Assembly (NCBI GenBank): GCA_016938175.1
Contig: JAFGVE010000012.1
Location: 1-52,801 of the forward strand
Source of the DNA: Campylobacterales bacterium
GTDB taxonomy: Bacteria > Campylobacterota > Campylobacteria > Campylobacterales > Sulfurimonadaceae
Direction: 5' to 3'
DNA length: 52,801 nt
In this document: positions 42,423 to 51,423 of the stretch, one piece after another
How positions within the stretch are numbered: the stretch's first letter is position 1
How the letters are laid out: every line of letters starts with the position of its first letter
Notes under the pieces: model-generated
Told to the model about the DNA's origin: nothing
Seen by the model: the letters and a program-made list of their open reading frames with translations, nothing else
Database searches by the model: none
Program-made: the position numbers and the translations under genes

Positions 42423-42451
42423 AAACGACCAACACACCAGGGAGGTCGTTT
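42423..42451 (+). terminator. Terminator-like hairpin after the 79-residue gene
   Basis: Perfect 8-bp stem AAACGACC/GGTCGTTT with a 13-base loop, followed by ATAAAC; the T-run is short. It lies 14 bases after the stop. Confidence 0.5.
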
Positions 42452-42590
42452 ATAAACAAAATAATACCCTACAATTCTTATAATAAACTAACAAAATAGT
42501 TTCAACAGAAAAATTCAAATAATTAACCTCAAAGACTTAAACAAGATTGAGTAGTTTTACTTTTTCTTATAATTGCTACTAAAATGTGTA

Positions 42591-42621
42591 TTATTCACAC
42601 ATTGTTCTAACTTGTGAATAA
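42591..42621. promoter_or_regulatory. Inverted pair of perfect DnaA boxes
   Basis: TTATTCACA at 42591-42599 (plus) and TGTGAATAA at 42613-42621 (minus copy). A third perfect box lies at 42801-42809. The 16 bases at 42584-42599 recur exactly before dnaA (50074-50089). Confidence 0.6.
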
Positions 42622-42800
42622 AATTTTCACATATCACAAAGAAATCACAGAATTCTTTCAAAATTTAAGAAAAAAATTATATAAATCTAGCCTGAAATAA
42701 AAAGCTTTTACTATTCTTAAACTCCCTATTTTAGGGAGAAACAGTGTTTATGTTATTTATAATTACAGTTGAATTATGTTATAAGAAAAATCTGATAAAG

Positions 42801-43715
42801 TTATTCACACTCAAAACTTTCAAAACACACTTTTTCAAAATCAATCTTACTTTTAATCTCATAAGAGTGATTGTAAAGTTCAAATGCTAATGAGTCAGCA
42901 TGAAGAAGAAGTCGCGTTGCACCACTCAGTAAAATTCTCTCTTTTGAGGTCAATTTCTTATCTAAGTATCTTGTCACACTCTCTTCATTTTGACCATAGA
43001 TTGGATCACCAACAATTGGATGTTTCACGTGAAACAAATGCACACGAATTTGATGTTGCCTGCCAGTATATGGTGAACACTCAACTAAAGTCATATTTTT
43101 GTCCGGAAAATACTTAAGTGGTTTAAAAGATGTTTTAGAAGTTTTGCCTTTCTTATCAACTTTTACCACCATTCTCACTAAAGCACTCTCAGCCTGAAAA
43201 CGTAATAATGGTTCCTCTACAATAATAGCTTCTTTAAACTCTCCGTGAACTAGCGCAAGATATTTTTTTTGCATATCTCTCTCTTGAAACATCATCTTAA
43301 TCTCTCGTTCACTCTCTTTATTTCTCGAACACAGAACAAGACCACTAGTCTCTTGATCTATTCTATGCGCTATATTTGCATCCATGCCAAACTGATTTTT
43401 AAGCTCATCTATAAGAGAGTAAGGAGTCGCTTTTGTTTGAGGATGAATTAAAACTCCACTCGGTTTATCATATACTACAAACTCATCATGAATATATGTA
43501 GGTTCTAAACCATTCGTAACTGGTTCAAAATAAATATATTCGATTTCACCCTCGATCTCACCCGCAGCTTTTAGCATCTTTTCACCATTAACAAGTATAC
43601 GACCTTTAGAGACAAAACGCTGAGCGTCTCTTTGCCTAAGACCAAACTCATTCATTAAGAAGAAAACGGCTCTTTGTTTTTTTTCTACAAACAACTTCTT
43701 TTTTACAAATGGCAC
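42801..43715 (-). CDS. RluA/RluD-type 23S rRNA pseudouridine synthase
   Basis: 304 residues. An N-terminal S4 RNA-binding domain (RQRDAQRFVSKGRILVNGE, about 27-45) precedes the synthase domain. Catalytic Asp120 is in HRIDQETSGLVL; GRQHQIRVH and HPIVGDPIYG are the other motifs. It converts uridine to pseudouridine in rRNA or tRNA; RluD-like by the S4 domain, but the exact site is not evident. The start is GTG at 43715 behind AGAGGAATTAA. A perfect parS site lies within its coding sequence, and the stop codon is part of a DnaA box. Confidence 0.9.
   Translation of the reverse strand: MPFVKKKLFVEKKQRAVFFLMNEFGLRQRDAQRFVSKGRILVNGEKMLKAAGEIEGEIEYIYFEPVTNGLEPTYIHDEFVVYDKPSGVLIHPQTKATPYSLIDELKNQFGMDANIAHRIDQETSGLVLCSRNKESEREIKMMFQERDMQKKYLALVHGEFKEAIIVEEPLLRFQAESALVRMVVKVDKKGKTSKTSFKPLKYFPDKNMTLVECSPYTGRQHQIRVHLFHVKHPIVGDPIYGQNEESVTRYLDKKLTSKERILLSGATRLLLHADSLAFELYNHSYEIKSKIDFEKVCFESFECE
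43021..43036. promoter_or_regulatory. parS centromere site (perfect match) inside a coding sequence
   Basis: TGTTTCACGTGAAACA lies in the pseudouridine synthase gene, where it encodes LFHVKH-type residues on the minus strand. It is about 7.1 kb from dnaA and 3.6 kb from the other site. Coding constraint alone would not give a perfect 16-bp palindrome. Confidence 0.9.
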
Positions 43716-43786
43716 TCTTAATTCCTCTATTATGATTGATATAGTAAAATTGCACTACGTAAATTTGCCGAAATTTTAACATAATA

Positions 43787-43792
43787 TATAGT
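43787..43792 (+). promoter_or_regulatory. -10 box of purB
   Basis: TATAGT 21 bases before the purB ATG; GAAGGA (43802-43807) is the ribosome binding site. Confidence 0.4.
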
Positions 43793-43813
43793 AGCTCAAA
43801 CGAAGGATAAAGA

Positions 43814-45142
43814 ATGGTAGAAAGATATGCTAGACCAGAGATGGTAGAGAAGTGGACACAATATGCAAGATATGCCGCGTGGCTAGAAGTTGAAAAAGCA
43901 GCTGTAAAAGCTTGGAATAAACTTGGACTTATTCCGGATGAAGATTGTGAGAAGATTGTAAAAAATGCAAAATTTTCTGTAGAGAGAATAGAAGAGATAG
44001 AAGCAGTAACAAAACATGACCTTATAGCATTCAATACAAGTGTTAGTGAATCACTTGGTGAAGAGTCACGTTGGTTCCACTATGGTATGACATCTTCAGA
44101 TGCAGTTGACACTGGTGTAGCACTTCAAATGAAATCATCTTTAGAAATTATTATCGAAGATGTAAAAATGCTTATGGAATCAATTAAGAAAAGAGCATTC
44201 GAGCATAAAATGACACTCATGGTTGGAAGAAGCCATGGTATTCATGGAGAGCCTATTACTTTTGGTCTTACATTAGCAGTATGGTATGATGAAATGGCAA
44301 GACATCTTTTAAATCTTGAACAAACTATGGATGTGATTGCAGTTGGTCAAATCTCTGGAGCCATGGGTAACTTTGCACACGCTCCACTTGAACTTGAAGA
44401 GTATGCGATGGCAGAACTAGGACTTAAGCCAGAACCATGTTCTAATCAAGTTGTACACCGTGATAGATATGCAAGACTTGCAACAGCTCTTGCAACTATG
44501 GCATCGTCTGTAGAAAAGTTTGCTGTACAAGTAAGACACTTGCAGAGAACAGAAGTATATGAAGCTGAAGAGTATTTTGCAAAAGGACAAAAAGGTTCTT
44601 CTGCTATGCCACACAAACGTAACCCAATCCTTACAGAAAACATTACAGGTCTTGCACGTATGATTAGAGCTTACTCAGTACCTGCAATGGAAAATGTTGC
44701 ATTGTGGCATGAGCGTGATATCTCTCACTCTTCTACTGAACGTTTCTGGCTTCCTGATGCATTCATTACTACTGACTTTATGCTACACCGCATGAATAGT
44801 GTTATTGCTAATCTTACTGTTTATCCAGAAAATATGATGAAAAACCTTAACCTAACTGGTGGACTTGTCTTTTCTCAACGTGTTTTACTTGAACTTCCTC
44901 TACAAGGCGTAAGTCGTGAAGATGCATACAGAATTGTACAGAGAAACGCTATGAAAGTCTGGGAAGAGATAGGCCAAGGAAAACCAACTACAAATGAAAA
45001 AGGGGAGTCTCTTTACCTAAATCATCTTTTAGCAGATGAAGAACTAAGAAGTAAACTAAGCGAAGAACAAATTCGTGAATGTTTCAATTATGACTACTAT
45101 ACGAAAAATGTAGACAAAATCTTCGCTCGCGTATTTAAATAA
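43814..45142 (+). CDS. purB: Adenylosuccinate lyase
   Basis: 442 residues of the fumarase/aspartase superfamily. The signature loop is GSSAMPHKRNPI (about 265-276), preceded by VGRSHGIHGEPITFG (about 138-152) and TSSDAVDTG (about 95-103). It forms AMP from adenylosuccinate and AICAR from SAICAR. A single-gene unit followed by a hairpin. Confidence 0.96.
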   Translation: MVERYARPEMVEKWTQYARYAAWLEVEKAAVKAWNKLGLIPDEDCEKIVKNAKFSVERIEEIEAVTKHDLIAFNTSVSESLGEESRWFHYGMTSSDAVDTGVALQMKSSLEIIIEDVKMLMESIKKRAFEHKMTLMVGRSHGIHGEPITFGLTLAVWYDEMARHLLNLEQTMDVIAVGQISGAMGNFAHAPLELEEYAMAELGLKPEPCSNQVVHRDRYARLATALATMASSVEKFAVQVRHLQRTEVYEAEEYFAKGQKGSSAMPHKRNPILTENITGLARMIRAYSVPAMENVALWHERDISHSSTERFWLPDAFITTDFMLHRMNSVIANLTVYPENMMKNLNLTGGLVFSQRVLLELPLQGVSREDAYRIVQRNAMKVWEEIGQGKPTTNEKGESLYLNHLLADEELRSKLSEEQIRECFNYDYYTKNVDKIFARVFK

Positions 45143-45360
45143 TAAGCTGAAAAAATTATTAGTATAACCTTAATGGTTATGCTAAATATTAAGAAAAATT
45201 ATAAAAATCCAAGTGTTAAAATTTCATCAAAATACTCTTCTCATTTAAAGTTTTTTAAACTATACTTCCGATAAAATCAAATATCTTTATTCGTGATTTT
45301 TTATATATTTATTGGTAAATAAGTATGTCAAAAATCACAATATATATCGCAGGAAGTAGA
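45143..45360 (+). promoter_or_regulatory. purB-nrdA intergenic region
   Basis: A 9-bp stem with one G-T wobble (AGTATAACC 45161-45169, GGTTATGCT 45175-45183) lies after purB and may end its transcript. TATACT at 45261-45266 is the best -10 for nrdA, with T-tracts upstream. No NrdR-box pair was recognised with certainty. An in-frame ATG at 45325 has no good ribosome binding site. Confidence 0.45.
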
Positions 45361-47727
45361 ATGATTACAGTTATAAAAAGAAACGGAAGAACAGAGCCTT
45401 TGGATATTTCCAAAATACAAAAATATACTTCGGCTGCTGTAAAAGACTTAGAAAATGTAAGTCAAAGTGAATTAGAAGTCGATGCACAAATTCACTTTCG
45501 TGATGGTATAACATCTAAAGAGATTCAAGAAACTCTCATTAAAACAGCTGTAGATAAGATAGATATAGATGCACCTAACTGGACCTTTGTTGCCTCACGC
45601 CTTTTCATTTTTAACCTTTACCACCAAGTAAACGGCTTCACTGGTTACTGCTCTTTAGAAAAGTATTTCGAAAAAGGTGAAAAAGCTGGACGTATACTTC
45701 TAGGTTTAAGAGATATGTATGACCTTGAAGAGCTTGAAAAACATATAGTTCCTGAACGTGACTTCCAGTTTAACTACTTAGGTGTAAAAACGCTTTATGA
45801 TAGATATCTTATAAAAGATAGAGATTCAAACCCTATAGAACTTCCACAGCATATGTTTATGGCAATAGCAATGTTCTTGGCTCAACGTGAAGAAAATCGT
45901 CAAGAATGGGCAATTAAATTTTATGACATGATTTCTCAGTTCCAAGTTATGCTTGCAACGCCTACACTCTCAAATGCAAGAACACCAAGACACCAACTCA
46001 GTTCATGTTATATAGGTTCATCTCCAGATAACATAGAGGGTATTTTTGATGCCTACCAAGAGATGGCAATGCTCTCTAAATTTGGTGGAGGAATTGGTTG
46101 GGACTGGACTCAGGTTCGCTCTATGGGATCATTTATTGATGGTCATAAAAATGCGGCAGGTGGAACTGTACCATTTCTCAAAATCACTAATGACATAGCT
46201 ATTGCAGTTGACCAACTAGGTACAAGAAAAGGTGCTATTGCAGTTTATATTGAACCGTGGCATATTGATATTAACGATTTCTTAGACCTCAAGAAAAACT
46301 CTGGTGAAGAACGTCGTCGTGCACACGATTTGTTTCCATCACTTTGGATAAATGACTTGTTTATGAAAAGAGTTCAAGAGGATGCAATCTGGACACTATT
46401 TGATCCTTTTGATACAAGAGAATTAACAAACTTACATAGTGAGGCATTTACGAAACGTTATTTAGAGCTAGAACAAGATGAGTCAATTATAAAAGAACGT
46501 ATTAAGGCAAAAGATCTTTGGAAAAAAATCCTTACCTCTTATTTTGAAACTGGTTCACCATTCTTATGTTTTAAAGATAATGCTAACAGAGCAAATCCAA
46601 ACGACCATGTTGGAATTATCCGCAGCTCAAACTTATGTACAGAAATCTTCCAAAACACTGCACCTAACCATTACCTTATAAAACTAGTGTTTGAAAATGG
46701 TGAAAGTATCTCTTACGAAGAAGATGAAATGGTAACACTTGACAGTGGAATAGTAAAACCAGCTAAAAAAGTGACTGCACTTGATTCTCTTGGTGGTATG
46801 CCAATCTTTATAGTAGAAAAAGAAAAAATCAATGGTTCAACAGCTGTTTGTAATCTTGCTTCTATAAACCTTTCACGCGTAAATACAAAAGAACAAATAG
46901 AAGCTATCGTTCCAACTGCTGTTCGTTGTTTGGACAATGTTATAGACCTAAACTTCTATCCAGTTGAAAAAGTTAAACGTACAAACATGAAATCTCGTTC
47001 AATCGGCTTAGGCGTTATGGGTGAAGCGCAAATGTTAGCTGAAGCTGGAATAGAGTGGGGAAGTCAAGAACACTTTGATAAAATAGACGAGGTTATGGAA
47101 TCTGTTTGTTATAACACAGTTTCAGCTTCATCTGATTTAGCAGTTGAAAAAGGAAGCTACCCTGACTTTGAAGGTTCAAAATGGAGTAGAGGGATTATGC
47201 CTCATGACCATGCAAATGCAGAGGTACGCAACTTAGTTGACCGTGGCGGTCTCTTTGCTTCAACTTATGATTGGGATGAGTTACGTGACAAAGTAAAATC
47301 ACAAGGTATGAGAAATGGTTACCTTATGGCAGTTGCACCAACAAGTTCTATTTCAATTCTTACAGGAACAACTCAAGCAATTGAGCCTGTCTTTAAACGT
47401 AAATGGTTTGAGGAAAATCTCTCTGGACTTATTCCTGTAGTTGTGCCAAACCTCTCTCCAGACACTTGGAGTTACTACACACCTGCTTATGAGCTGAACC
47501 AAACTATTCTCATTAAAGCTGCAGCAATTCGTCAAAAGTGGATAGATCAAGGACAGTCTCTAAATATATTTATCACTCTCGATAAAGCAAGCGGTAAATA
47601 TCTAAATGAGATATATATGCTTGCTTGGAAACTTGGACTCAAATCTACATATTATCTACGTTCACAATCACCAGAGATGGCAAGTGACGTAGAAGATAGA
47701 AGTATGGAATGTGTTGGCTGTCAATAA
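45361..47727 (+). CDS. nrdA: Ribonucleoside-diphosphate reductase large subunit
   Basis: 788 residues from ATG 45361, which has CAGGAAGTAGA before it; a longer version from 45325 adds 12 unusual residues. The ATP-cone begins MITVIKRNGRTEPLDISKIQK. Class I elements follow: TPTLSNARTPRHQLSSCYIGS, the active-site loop NLCTEI, SINLSRVNT, and MAVAPTSSISILTGTTQAIEPVFKR. The C-terminus ends in VGCQ with ECVGCQ redox cysteines. It reduces NDPs to dNDPs with the NrdB radical subunit, which is not in the window. Confidence 0.95.
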   Translation: MITVIKRNGRTEPLDISKIQKYTSAAVKDLENVSQSELEVDAQIHFRDGITSKEIQETLIKTAVDKIDIDAPNWTFVASRLFIFNLYHQVNGFTGYCSLEKYFEKGEKAGRILLGLRDMYDLEELEKHIVPERDFQFNYLGVKTLYDRYLIKDRDSNPIELPQHMFMAIAMFLAQREENRQEWAIKFYDMISQFQVMLATPTLSNARTPRHQLSSCYIGSSPDNIEGIFDAYQEMAMLSKFGGGIGWDWTQVRSMGSFIDGHKNAAGGTVPFLKITNDIAIAVDQLGTRKGAIAVYIEPWHIDINDFLDLKKNSGEERRRAHDLFPSLWINDLFMKRVQEDAIWTLFDPFDTRELTNLHSEAFTKRYLELEQDESIIKERIKAKDLWKKILTSYFETGSPFLCFKDNANRANPNDHVGIIRSSNLCTEIFQNTAPNHYLIKLVFENGESISYEEDEMVTLDSGIVKPAKKVTALDSLGGMPIFIVEKEKINGSTAVCNLASINLSRVNTKEQIEAIVPTAVRCLDNVIDLNFYPVEKVKRTNMKSRSIGLGVMGEAQMLAEAGIEWGSQEHFDKIDEVMESVCYNTVSASSDLAVEKGSYPDFEGSKWSRGIMPHDHANAEVRNLVDRGGLFASTYDWDELRDKVKSQGMRNGYLMAVAPTSSISILTGTTQAIEPVFKRKWFEENLSGLIPVVVPNLSPDTWSYYTPAYELNQTILIKAAAIRQKWIDQGQSLNIFITLDKASGKYLNEIYMLAWKLGLKSTYYLRSQSPEMASDVEDRSMECVGCQ

Positions 47728-47728
47728 G

Positions 47729-48094
47729 ATGAAGCCATTAGCACAAACTCAACTACAGACCTTTTTAAAACGCTTTGAGAACTTTAAAGATGCAGAGCTT
47801 CGCTCTTTAAAGATTCTCTCTCCTACGGCCATGCAACTTACATTGGCAGTACAAGACTCAGCAAGAGCCTTTGACTGGATAACAATAACTCTAGAGTTTA
47901 ATGGAGTTAGTGATGCCAAACTACTCGATGAACAACAGCTCTTATTTATAGATATGAGCGAAGGTATCTCCTTAATTTTTGAAGATAATCTGTTTGCTTT
48001 TGGTATATCAGAGTGCTATAATATATCAAGTATAAAAAACTCCTCTTTGTACCTTATTGCTGAGTCTTTAAAGTATGAAGAGGGCCAATTTTAA
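47729..48094 (+). CDS. Hypothetical protein between nrdA and fliW
   Basis: 121 residues, starting one base after the nrdA stop. It is acidic, with alternating hydrophobic strands (AMQLTLAVQDSARAFDWITITLEFNGV, LLFIDMSEGISLIFEDNLFAFGI). No domain is recognised and there is no signal peptide. It is tightly packed with nrdA and followed after 10 bases by fliW. In this lineage such a gene may accompany nrdA, but I cannot name it. Confidence 0.6.
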   Translation: MKPLAQTQLQTFLKRFENFKDAELRSLKILSPTAMQLTLAVQDSARAFDWITITLEFNGVSDAKLLDEQQLLFIDMSEGISLIFEDNLFAFGISECYNISSIKNSSLYLIAESLKYEEGQF

Positions 48095-48104
48095 AGGATG
48101 GTGC

Positions 48105-48488
48105 ATGGCATACAGCGTCAAAGGTCAAATATTAGGTTTTGAAGATACAAAAGAGGTTCAAATAAATGCTATAGATGAGCTCTTCTCAACTATGATAGAT
48201 ATAAATAACGAAAATATAACCTTTACACTGGTTGCTCCTTATCTCCTTAGAGAATACGCTTTTGATCTTCCTTTAGACATCAAAGCACTTTTAGAGATAA
48301 ATCAAGAGTCAAAAATTAGTGTTTATAACATACTTGTTATACAAAAACCTCTTGAAAAATCTACAATCAACTTTTTGGCACCTATTGTTATCAACCACGA
48401 TAATAACTCTTTAGCTCAAGCCGTACTTGAGCCAAATAAGCATCCAGATTTTGGTATGGCCGAAACTATAGAGTCTTTTAAAAAATAA
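48105..48488 (+). CDS. fliW: Flagellar assembly factor FliW
   Basis: 127 residues. KGQILGFEDTKEVQINAIDELF at the start, YAFDLPLDIKALLEI in the middle and STINFLAPIVINHDNNSLAQAVLE near the end match FliW. FliW binds flagellin and the regulator CsrA, linking flagellin level to translation. ATG at 48105 follows AAAGGATGGTGC. No csrA is adjacent. Confidence 0.85.
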   Translation: MAYSVKGQILGFEDTKEVQINAIDELFSTMIDINNENITFTLVAPYLLREYAFDLPLDIKALLEINQESKISVYNILVIQKPLEKSTINFLAPIVINHDNNSLAQAVLEPNKHPDFGMAETIESFKK

Positions 48489-48509
48489 TTTTTTTCAAGG
48501 AGCTTTTTC

Positions 48510-48932
48510 ATGCGAGTTGTCTGTCCACACTGTTTAAGTGTTAACAATATTCCTCAAAAAGAGAGTTATAAAAAAGCTAACTGTGGTAAATGTAAAAACT
48601 CTCTCCTTGATACACACCCCATAGAACTAACAAACTCTAACTTTGATGAAGTAGTAGTAAATAGTGATATACCTGTTATTGTAGATTTTTGGGCACCTTG
48701 GTGCGGTCCATGTAAAATGATGGCGCCAAACTTTACAAAAGCAGCGACAAACTTTCCCCTCAAAGCACTTTTTGTGAAAGTAAATACTGAAAATGAACAA
48801 CATTTAGGTGCTCGTTTTGGTATACGAAGTATTCCAACGCTTATACTTTTCAAGGATGGAAAAGAACTACACAGACAATCTGGTGCACTAAGTGAAGAAC
48901 AACTTAACTTACTCGTTAAACAATTTCTATAA
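48510..48932 (+). CDS. trxC: Thioredoxin 2 (TrxC type, N-terminal zinc finger)
   Basis: 140 residues. N-terminal zinc-binding cysteines CPHC (5-8) and CGKC (25-28) precede a thioredoxin fold with active site [11 protein letters not shown] (about 62-72). ATG follows AAGGAG. It reduces protein disulfides, typically under oxidative stress. The rubredoxin gene follows after 11 bases. Confidence 0.93.
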   Translation: MRVVCPHCLSVNNIPQKESYKKANCGKCKNSLLDTHPIELTNSNFDEVVVNSDIPVIVDFWAPWCGPCKMMAPNFTKAATNFPLKALFVKVNTENEQHLGARFGIRSIPTLILFKDGKELHRQSGALSEEQLNLLVKQFL

Positions 48933-48943
48933 AAGGAGATACT

Positions 48944-49108
48944 ATGCAAAAATATATATGTACAGCCTGTGATTATATTTATGATCCAGAACTAGGTGAT
49001 GAAGATGGAGGAATAGCTCCAGGAACTGCTTTTGAAGATATTCCTGATGATTGGGTTTGTCCTGACTGTGGTGTGGGCAAAGAGGATTTTATTCCCCTAG
49101 AGGAATAA
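48944..49108 (+). CDS. Rubredoxin
   Basis: 54 residues, a length typical of rubredoxin. The iron ligands are [10 protein letters not shown] (Cys6, Cys9) and [11 protein letters not shown] (Cys39, Cys42); [19 protein letters not shown] is the usual intervening sequence. A strong AAAAGGAG lies before ATG. It carries single electrons to oxygen- or peroxide-reducing partners. It is in operon with trxC. Confidence 0.95.
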   Translation: MQKYICTACDYIYDPELGDEDGGIAPGTAFEDIPDDWVCPDCGVGKEDFIPLEE

Positions 49109-49111
49109 GAT

Positions 49112-49148
49112 AAAAAGAGACTGCTTTTGAAGTGTGTCTCTCTTTTTT
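49112..49148. terminator. Terminator shared by rubredoxin and ppnP
   Basis: AGAGAC (49116-49121) pairs with GTCTCT (49136-49141), extended by A/T pairs across one mismatch, followed by a run of eight Ts (49143-49150). It lies between convergent genes, so it can serve both. Confidence 0.65.
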
Positions 49149-49460
49149 TTATTTAATATATGAACAACAGTAATCTGTTACAGTTTTAATTTTTAAATCA
49201 AAAGATGAATTTGCTGGAACGTTAAAAGTTTCTGGTGTATTGAGTGTTTTCCAATCTTCACCTGGTAGTCTAATTTCTAACTCTCCACTGAGCATTTCCA
49301 TTATTTCTGCCTCTTTCGTTCCAAAAGTATATTCACCTGGAAGCATAATTCCTAAAGATTGTATTGAACCATTACTAAGCTCAACTGTTCTACTTGTTAC
49401 TTTTCCATCGTAATAAATATTTGCTTCTTTTACAATACTTGCATTTTCTATTTTGCTCAT
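49149..49460 (-). CDS. ppnP: Pyrimidine/purine nucleoside phosphorylase PpnP-like
   Basis: 103 residues, a cupin-fold protein of the former DUF1255 (YaiE) family. Motifs are NIYYDGKVTSRTVEL, LGIMLPGEYTFGTKEAEIMEMLSGELEIRLPG and FNVPANSSFDLKI. E. coli PpnP phosphorolyses several nucleosides. ATG at 49460; ruvC ends 43 bases further on in the same strand. Confidence 0.88.
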   Translation of the reverse strand: MSKIENASIVKEANIYYDGKVTSRTVELSNGSIQSLGIMLPGEYTFGTKEAEIMEMLSGELEIRLPGEDWKTLNTPETFNVPANSSFDLKIKTVTDYCCSYIK

Positions 49461-49503
49461 ATGTTTTTCTCCTGTTAATGTATGAATGAAATAATAACTA
49501 AAT

Positions 49504-49977
49504 TTACTTAGTTTTAATTCTTTGAGAATGCGTTATTGCAACTGCCATTGCATCAGAAATATCAAGTGGCTTTATCTCTTTTTTTATACCTAAAAGACGC
49601 TTAACCATAAAATTAACCTGTTCTTTAGAGGCTTTTGCTTTACCAGTAAGTGCCTTTTTAACTTGAAGAGCGGTATACTCACTAAACTGCCCAAACTCTT
49701 GCAATAGTTTTAACATAATTGCTCCACGAAACTGTGCAAGTTTTATTGTTGTTGCAGGGTTATGTGCATAAAATATATCTTCAACTGCGACTTCATCAAT
49801 AGTATGTTTAGAAAAAATTCTATCTAAGCCTTCAACCATTTGCGGAATTTGAAACTGTAAATCCTCAGCCTTCATTTTAATTAATCCAGCCTCGATAAGA
49901 GAAATTTTTCCATTTTCAAGGCGGATGAGAGCATAACCCATATTTCTTGTTCCTGGATCTATACCTAGTATATTCAT
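49504..49977 (-). CDS. ruvC: Holliday junction resolvase RuvC
   Basis: 157 residues. Catalytic Asp7 in [13 protein letters not shown], Glu in [15 protein letters not shown] (about 64-78) and the Asp pair in [13 protein letters not shown] near the C-terminus are present. It cleaves Holliday junctions with RuvAB. Its promoter region is the dnaA-side origin sequence, divergent from dnaA. Confidence 0.95.
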   Translation of the reverse strand: MNILGIDPGTRNMGYALIRLENGKISLIEAGLIKMKAEDLQFQIPQMVEGLDRIFSKHTIDEVAVEDIFYAHNPATTIKLAQFRGAIMLKLLQEFGQFSEYTALQVKKALTGKAKASKEQVNFMVKRLLGIKKEIKPLDISDAMAVAITHSQRIKTK

Positions 49978-50115
49978 ACTGCTCCAAACTCTTCATTTTA
50001 GGTATTATACTCAATTAATCACATAGATATAATTAAGTTATTCACACTAATTTAACTCTATTTTAGGGATAATATGTGTATTATTCACATCTAAAATATA
50101 AATTCAAGGTTTTAT
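49978..50115. promoter_or_regulatory. oriC1-like region upstream of dnaA with DnaA boxes
   Basis: Perfect DnaA boxes TTATTCACA at 50038-50046 and 50081-50089, and a minus-strand near-match TGTGAATAT at 50115-50123 across the dnaA start. Between them is AT-rich DNA. In related genera boxes on both sides of dnaA form a bipartite origin; they can also autoregulate dnaA. Confidence 0.7.
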
Positions 50116-51423
50116 GTGAATATAGGTCAAAAAGTTTTAGAAACCCTCAAAGAAGAGATTAGTGAACTCGAATATAACAGATATATTAAGCATCTTAGCT
50201 ATGATATTAAGAAATCTACAAGTGACTTAGCAATTTTTTATGCACCAAATGCATTAGTTGTTAATTGGATATCCAAAAAATATTCTCAAAAAATTGCACA
50301 TCTTTTTGAAGTGAAAACACAAAACAAAGTTAGCATCAAAATCATGCTTAAAAACTCAGTAGAAAAAACTTCTATAAAAAAAGTAGTAGAAGCTAAACAA
50401 GGAAGCTCACTTTTAAATAAATCTCACTCTTTTAGTAACTTTATGGTCGGTGGCTCCAATCAGTTTGCTTATGCAGCTGTTAAAAGTGCAAGTGAAAACG
50501 CTGGAAAGACCTATAATCCAATCTTCATATATGGTGGTGTAGGGCTTGGTAAAACACACCTTATGCAAGCTGCTGGAAATGTTTTTCAAAATGAGGGAAA
50601 AACAGTTATATATACAACGGTCGAACAATTTTTAAATGACTTTACAAGAAGTATACGTAACAACACGATGGAGCGTTTTAGAGAGAAATACAGAAAATGT
50701 GATGTACTTCTTATAGACGATATCCAATTCCTTTCAAATAAAGAAGGTATTCAAGAAGAACTCTTTCACACCTTTGAATCACTTAAGGGTGATGACAAAC
50801 AGATTATGTTTACAGCTGATAAACATCCTAAAAAAATCGCAGGTTTAGAAGCAAGACTACAAAGTAGATTTGAATGGGGACTTGTTGCAGATATTCAACC
50901 ACCAGAACTTGAAACTAAAATAGCCATCATAAATAAAAAATGTGAAATAAACAAAGTTGCTCTCTCTAAAGAGATAGTACACTACATCGCAACTGTTATA
51001 GATAGTAATGTACGTGAAATAGAAGGTATACTCTCTAAACTACATGCCTATTCACAACTAATGCATGTTGACATAGATTTAGCATTTACTAAAAATGTTC
51101 TCAAAGACCAAATCAATGAAAACAAAAAAAACCTTACTATGGAAAGTATTACACAATTTGTTGCAAAAGATTTAAACATAAAACCAAGTGAAATACGTTC
51201 AAAAAGTAGAAGTAAAAATATTGTATATGCTAGAAGAATAACAATCTATATATGTCGTGAACTAACACAAAACACTATGCCTCAGCTCGCTCAATACTTT
51301 GGTATGAAAGACCATACAGCTATAAGTCATACAATTAAAAAAATTAATGAACTCATAGAAAAAGATGAAGAATTTAGATTGAAAATTGAAGAGTTAACTA
51401 ACAAAATAACAGCAACTCCATAA
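50116..51423 (+). CDS. dnaA: Chromosomal replication initiator DnaA
   Basis: 435 residues. GTG start at 50116. Domain III AAA+ shows Walker A GGVGLGKTHL (about 139-148), Walker B LLIDDIQFL and the sensor loop TADKHPK. Domain IV ends with YARRITIYICRELTQNT and the signature DHTAISHTIKKI for DNA binding. It binds DnaA boxes on both sides of the gene. Confidence 0.97.
   Translation: MNIGQKVLETLKEEISELEYNRYIKHLSYDIKKSTSDLAIFYAPNALVVNWISKKYSQKIAHLFEVKTQNKVSIKIMLKNSVEKTSIKKVVEAKQGSSLLNKSHSFSNFMVGGSNQFAYAAVKSASENAGKTYNPIFIYGGVGLGKTHLMQAAGNVFQNEGKTVIYTTVEQFLNDFTRSIRNNTMERFREKYRKCDVLLIDDIQFLSNKEGIQEELFHTFESLKGDDKQIMFTADKHPKKIAGLEARLQSRFEWGLVADIQPPELETKIAIINKKCEINKVALSKEIVHYIATVIDSNVREIEGILSKLHAYSQLMHVDIDLAFTKNVLKDQINENKKNLTMESITQFVAKDLNIKPSEIRSKSRSKNIVYARRITIYICRELTQNTMPQLAQYFGMKDHTAISHTIKKINELIEKDEEFRLKIEELTNKITATP

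Larger units (their letters stand above)
42409..42800. other. Non-coding AT-rich region with hairpins and DnaA boxes
   Basis: No gene is seen in 392 bp. It holds a hairpin AAACGACC/GGTCGTTT (42423-42451) with a competing pairing GTGTTG/CAACAC (42414-42435), DnaA boxes at 42591-42599 and 42613-42621, and a 7-bp hairpin CTCCCTA/TAGGGAG (42722-42738) that may end transcription of the pseudouridine synthase gene. The section from about 42640 to 42720 is very A-rich. Confidence 0.6.

Noticed and set aside
45325..45360. An upstream start for nrdA
   Set aside because: The added 12 residues are not ATP-cone-like and lack a good ribosome binding site; ATG 45361 has one.
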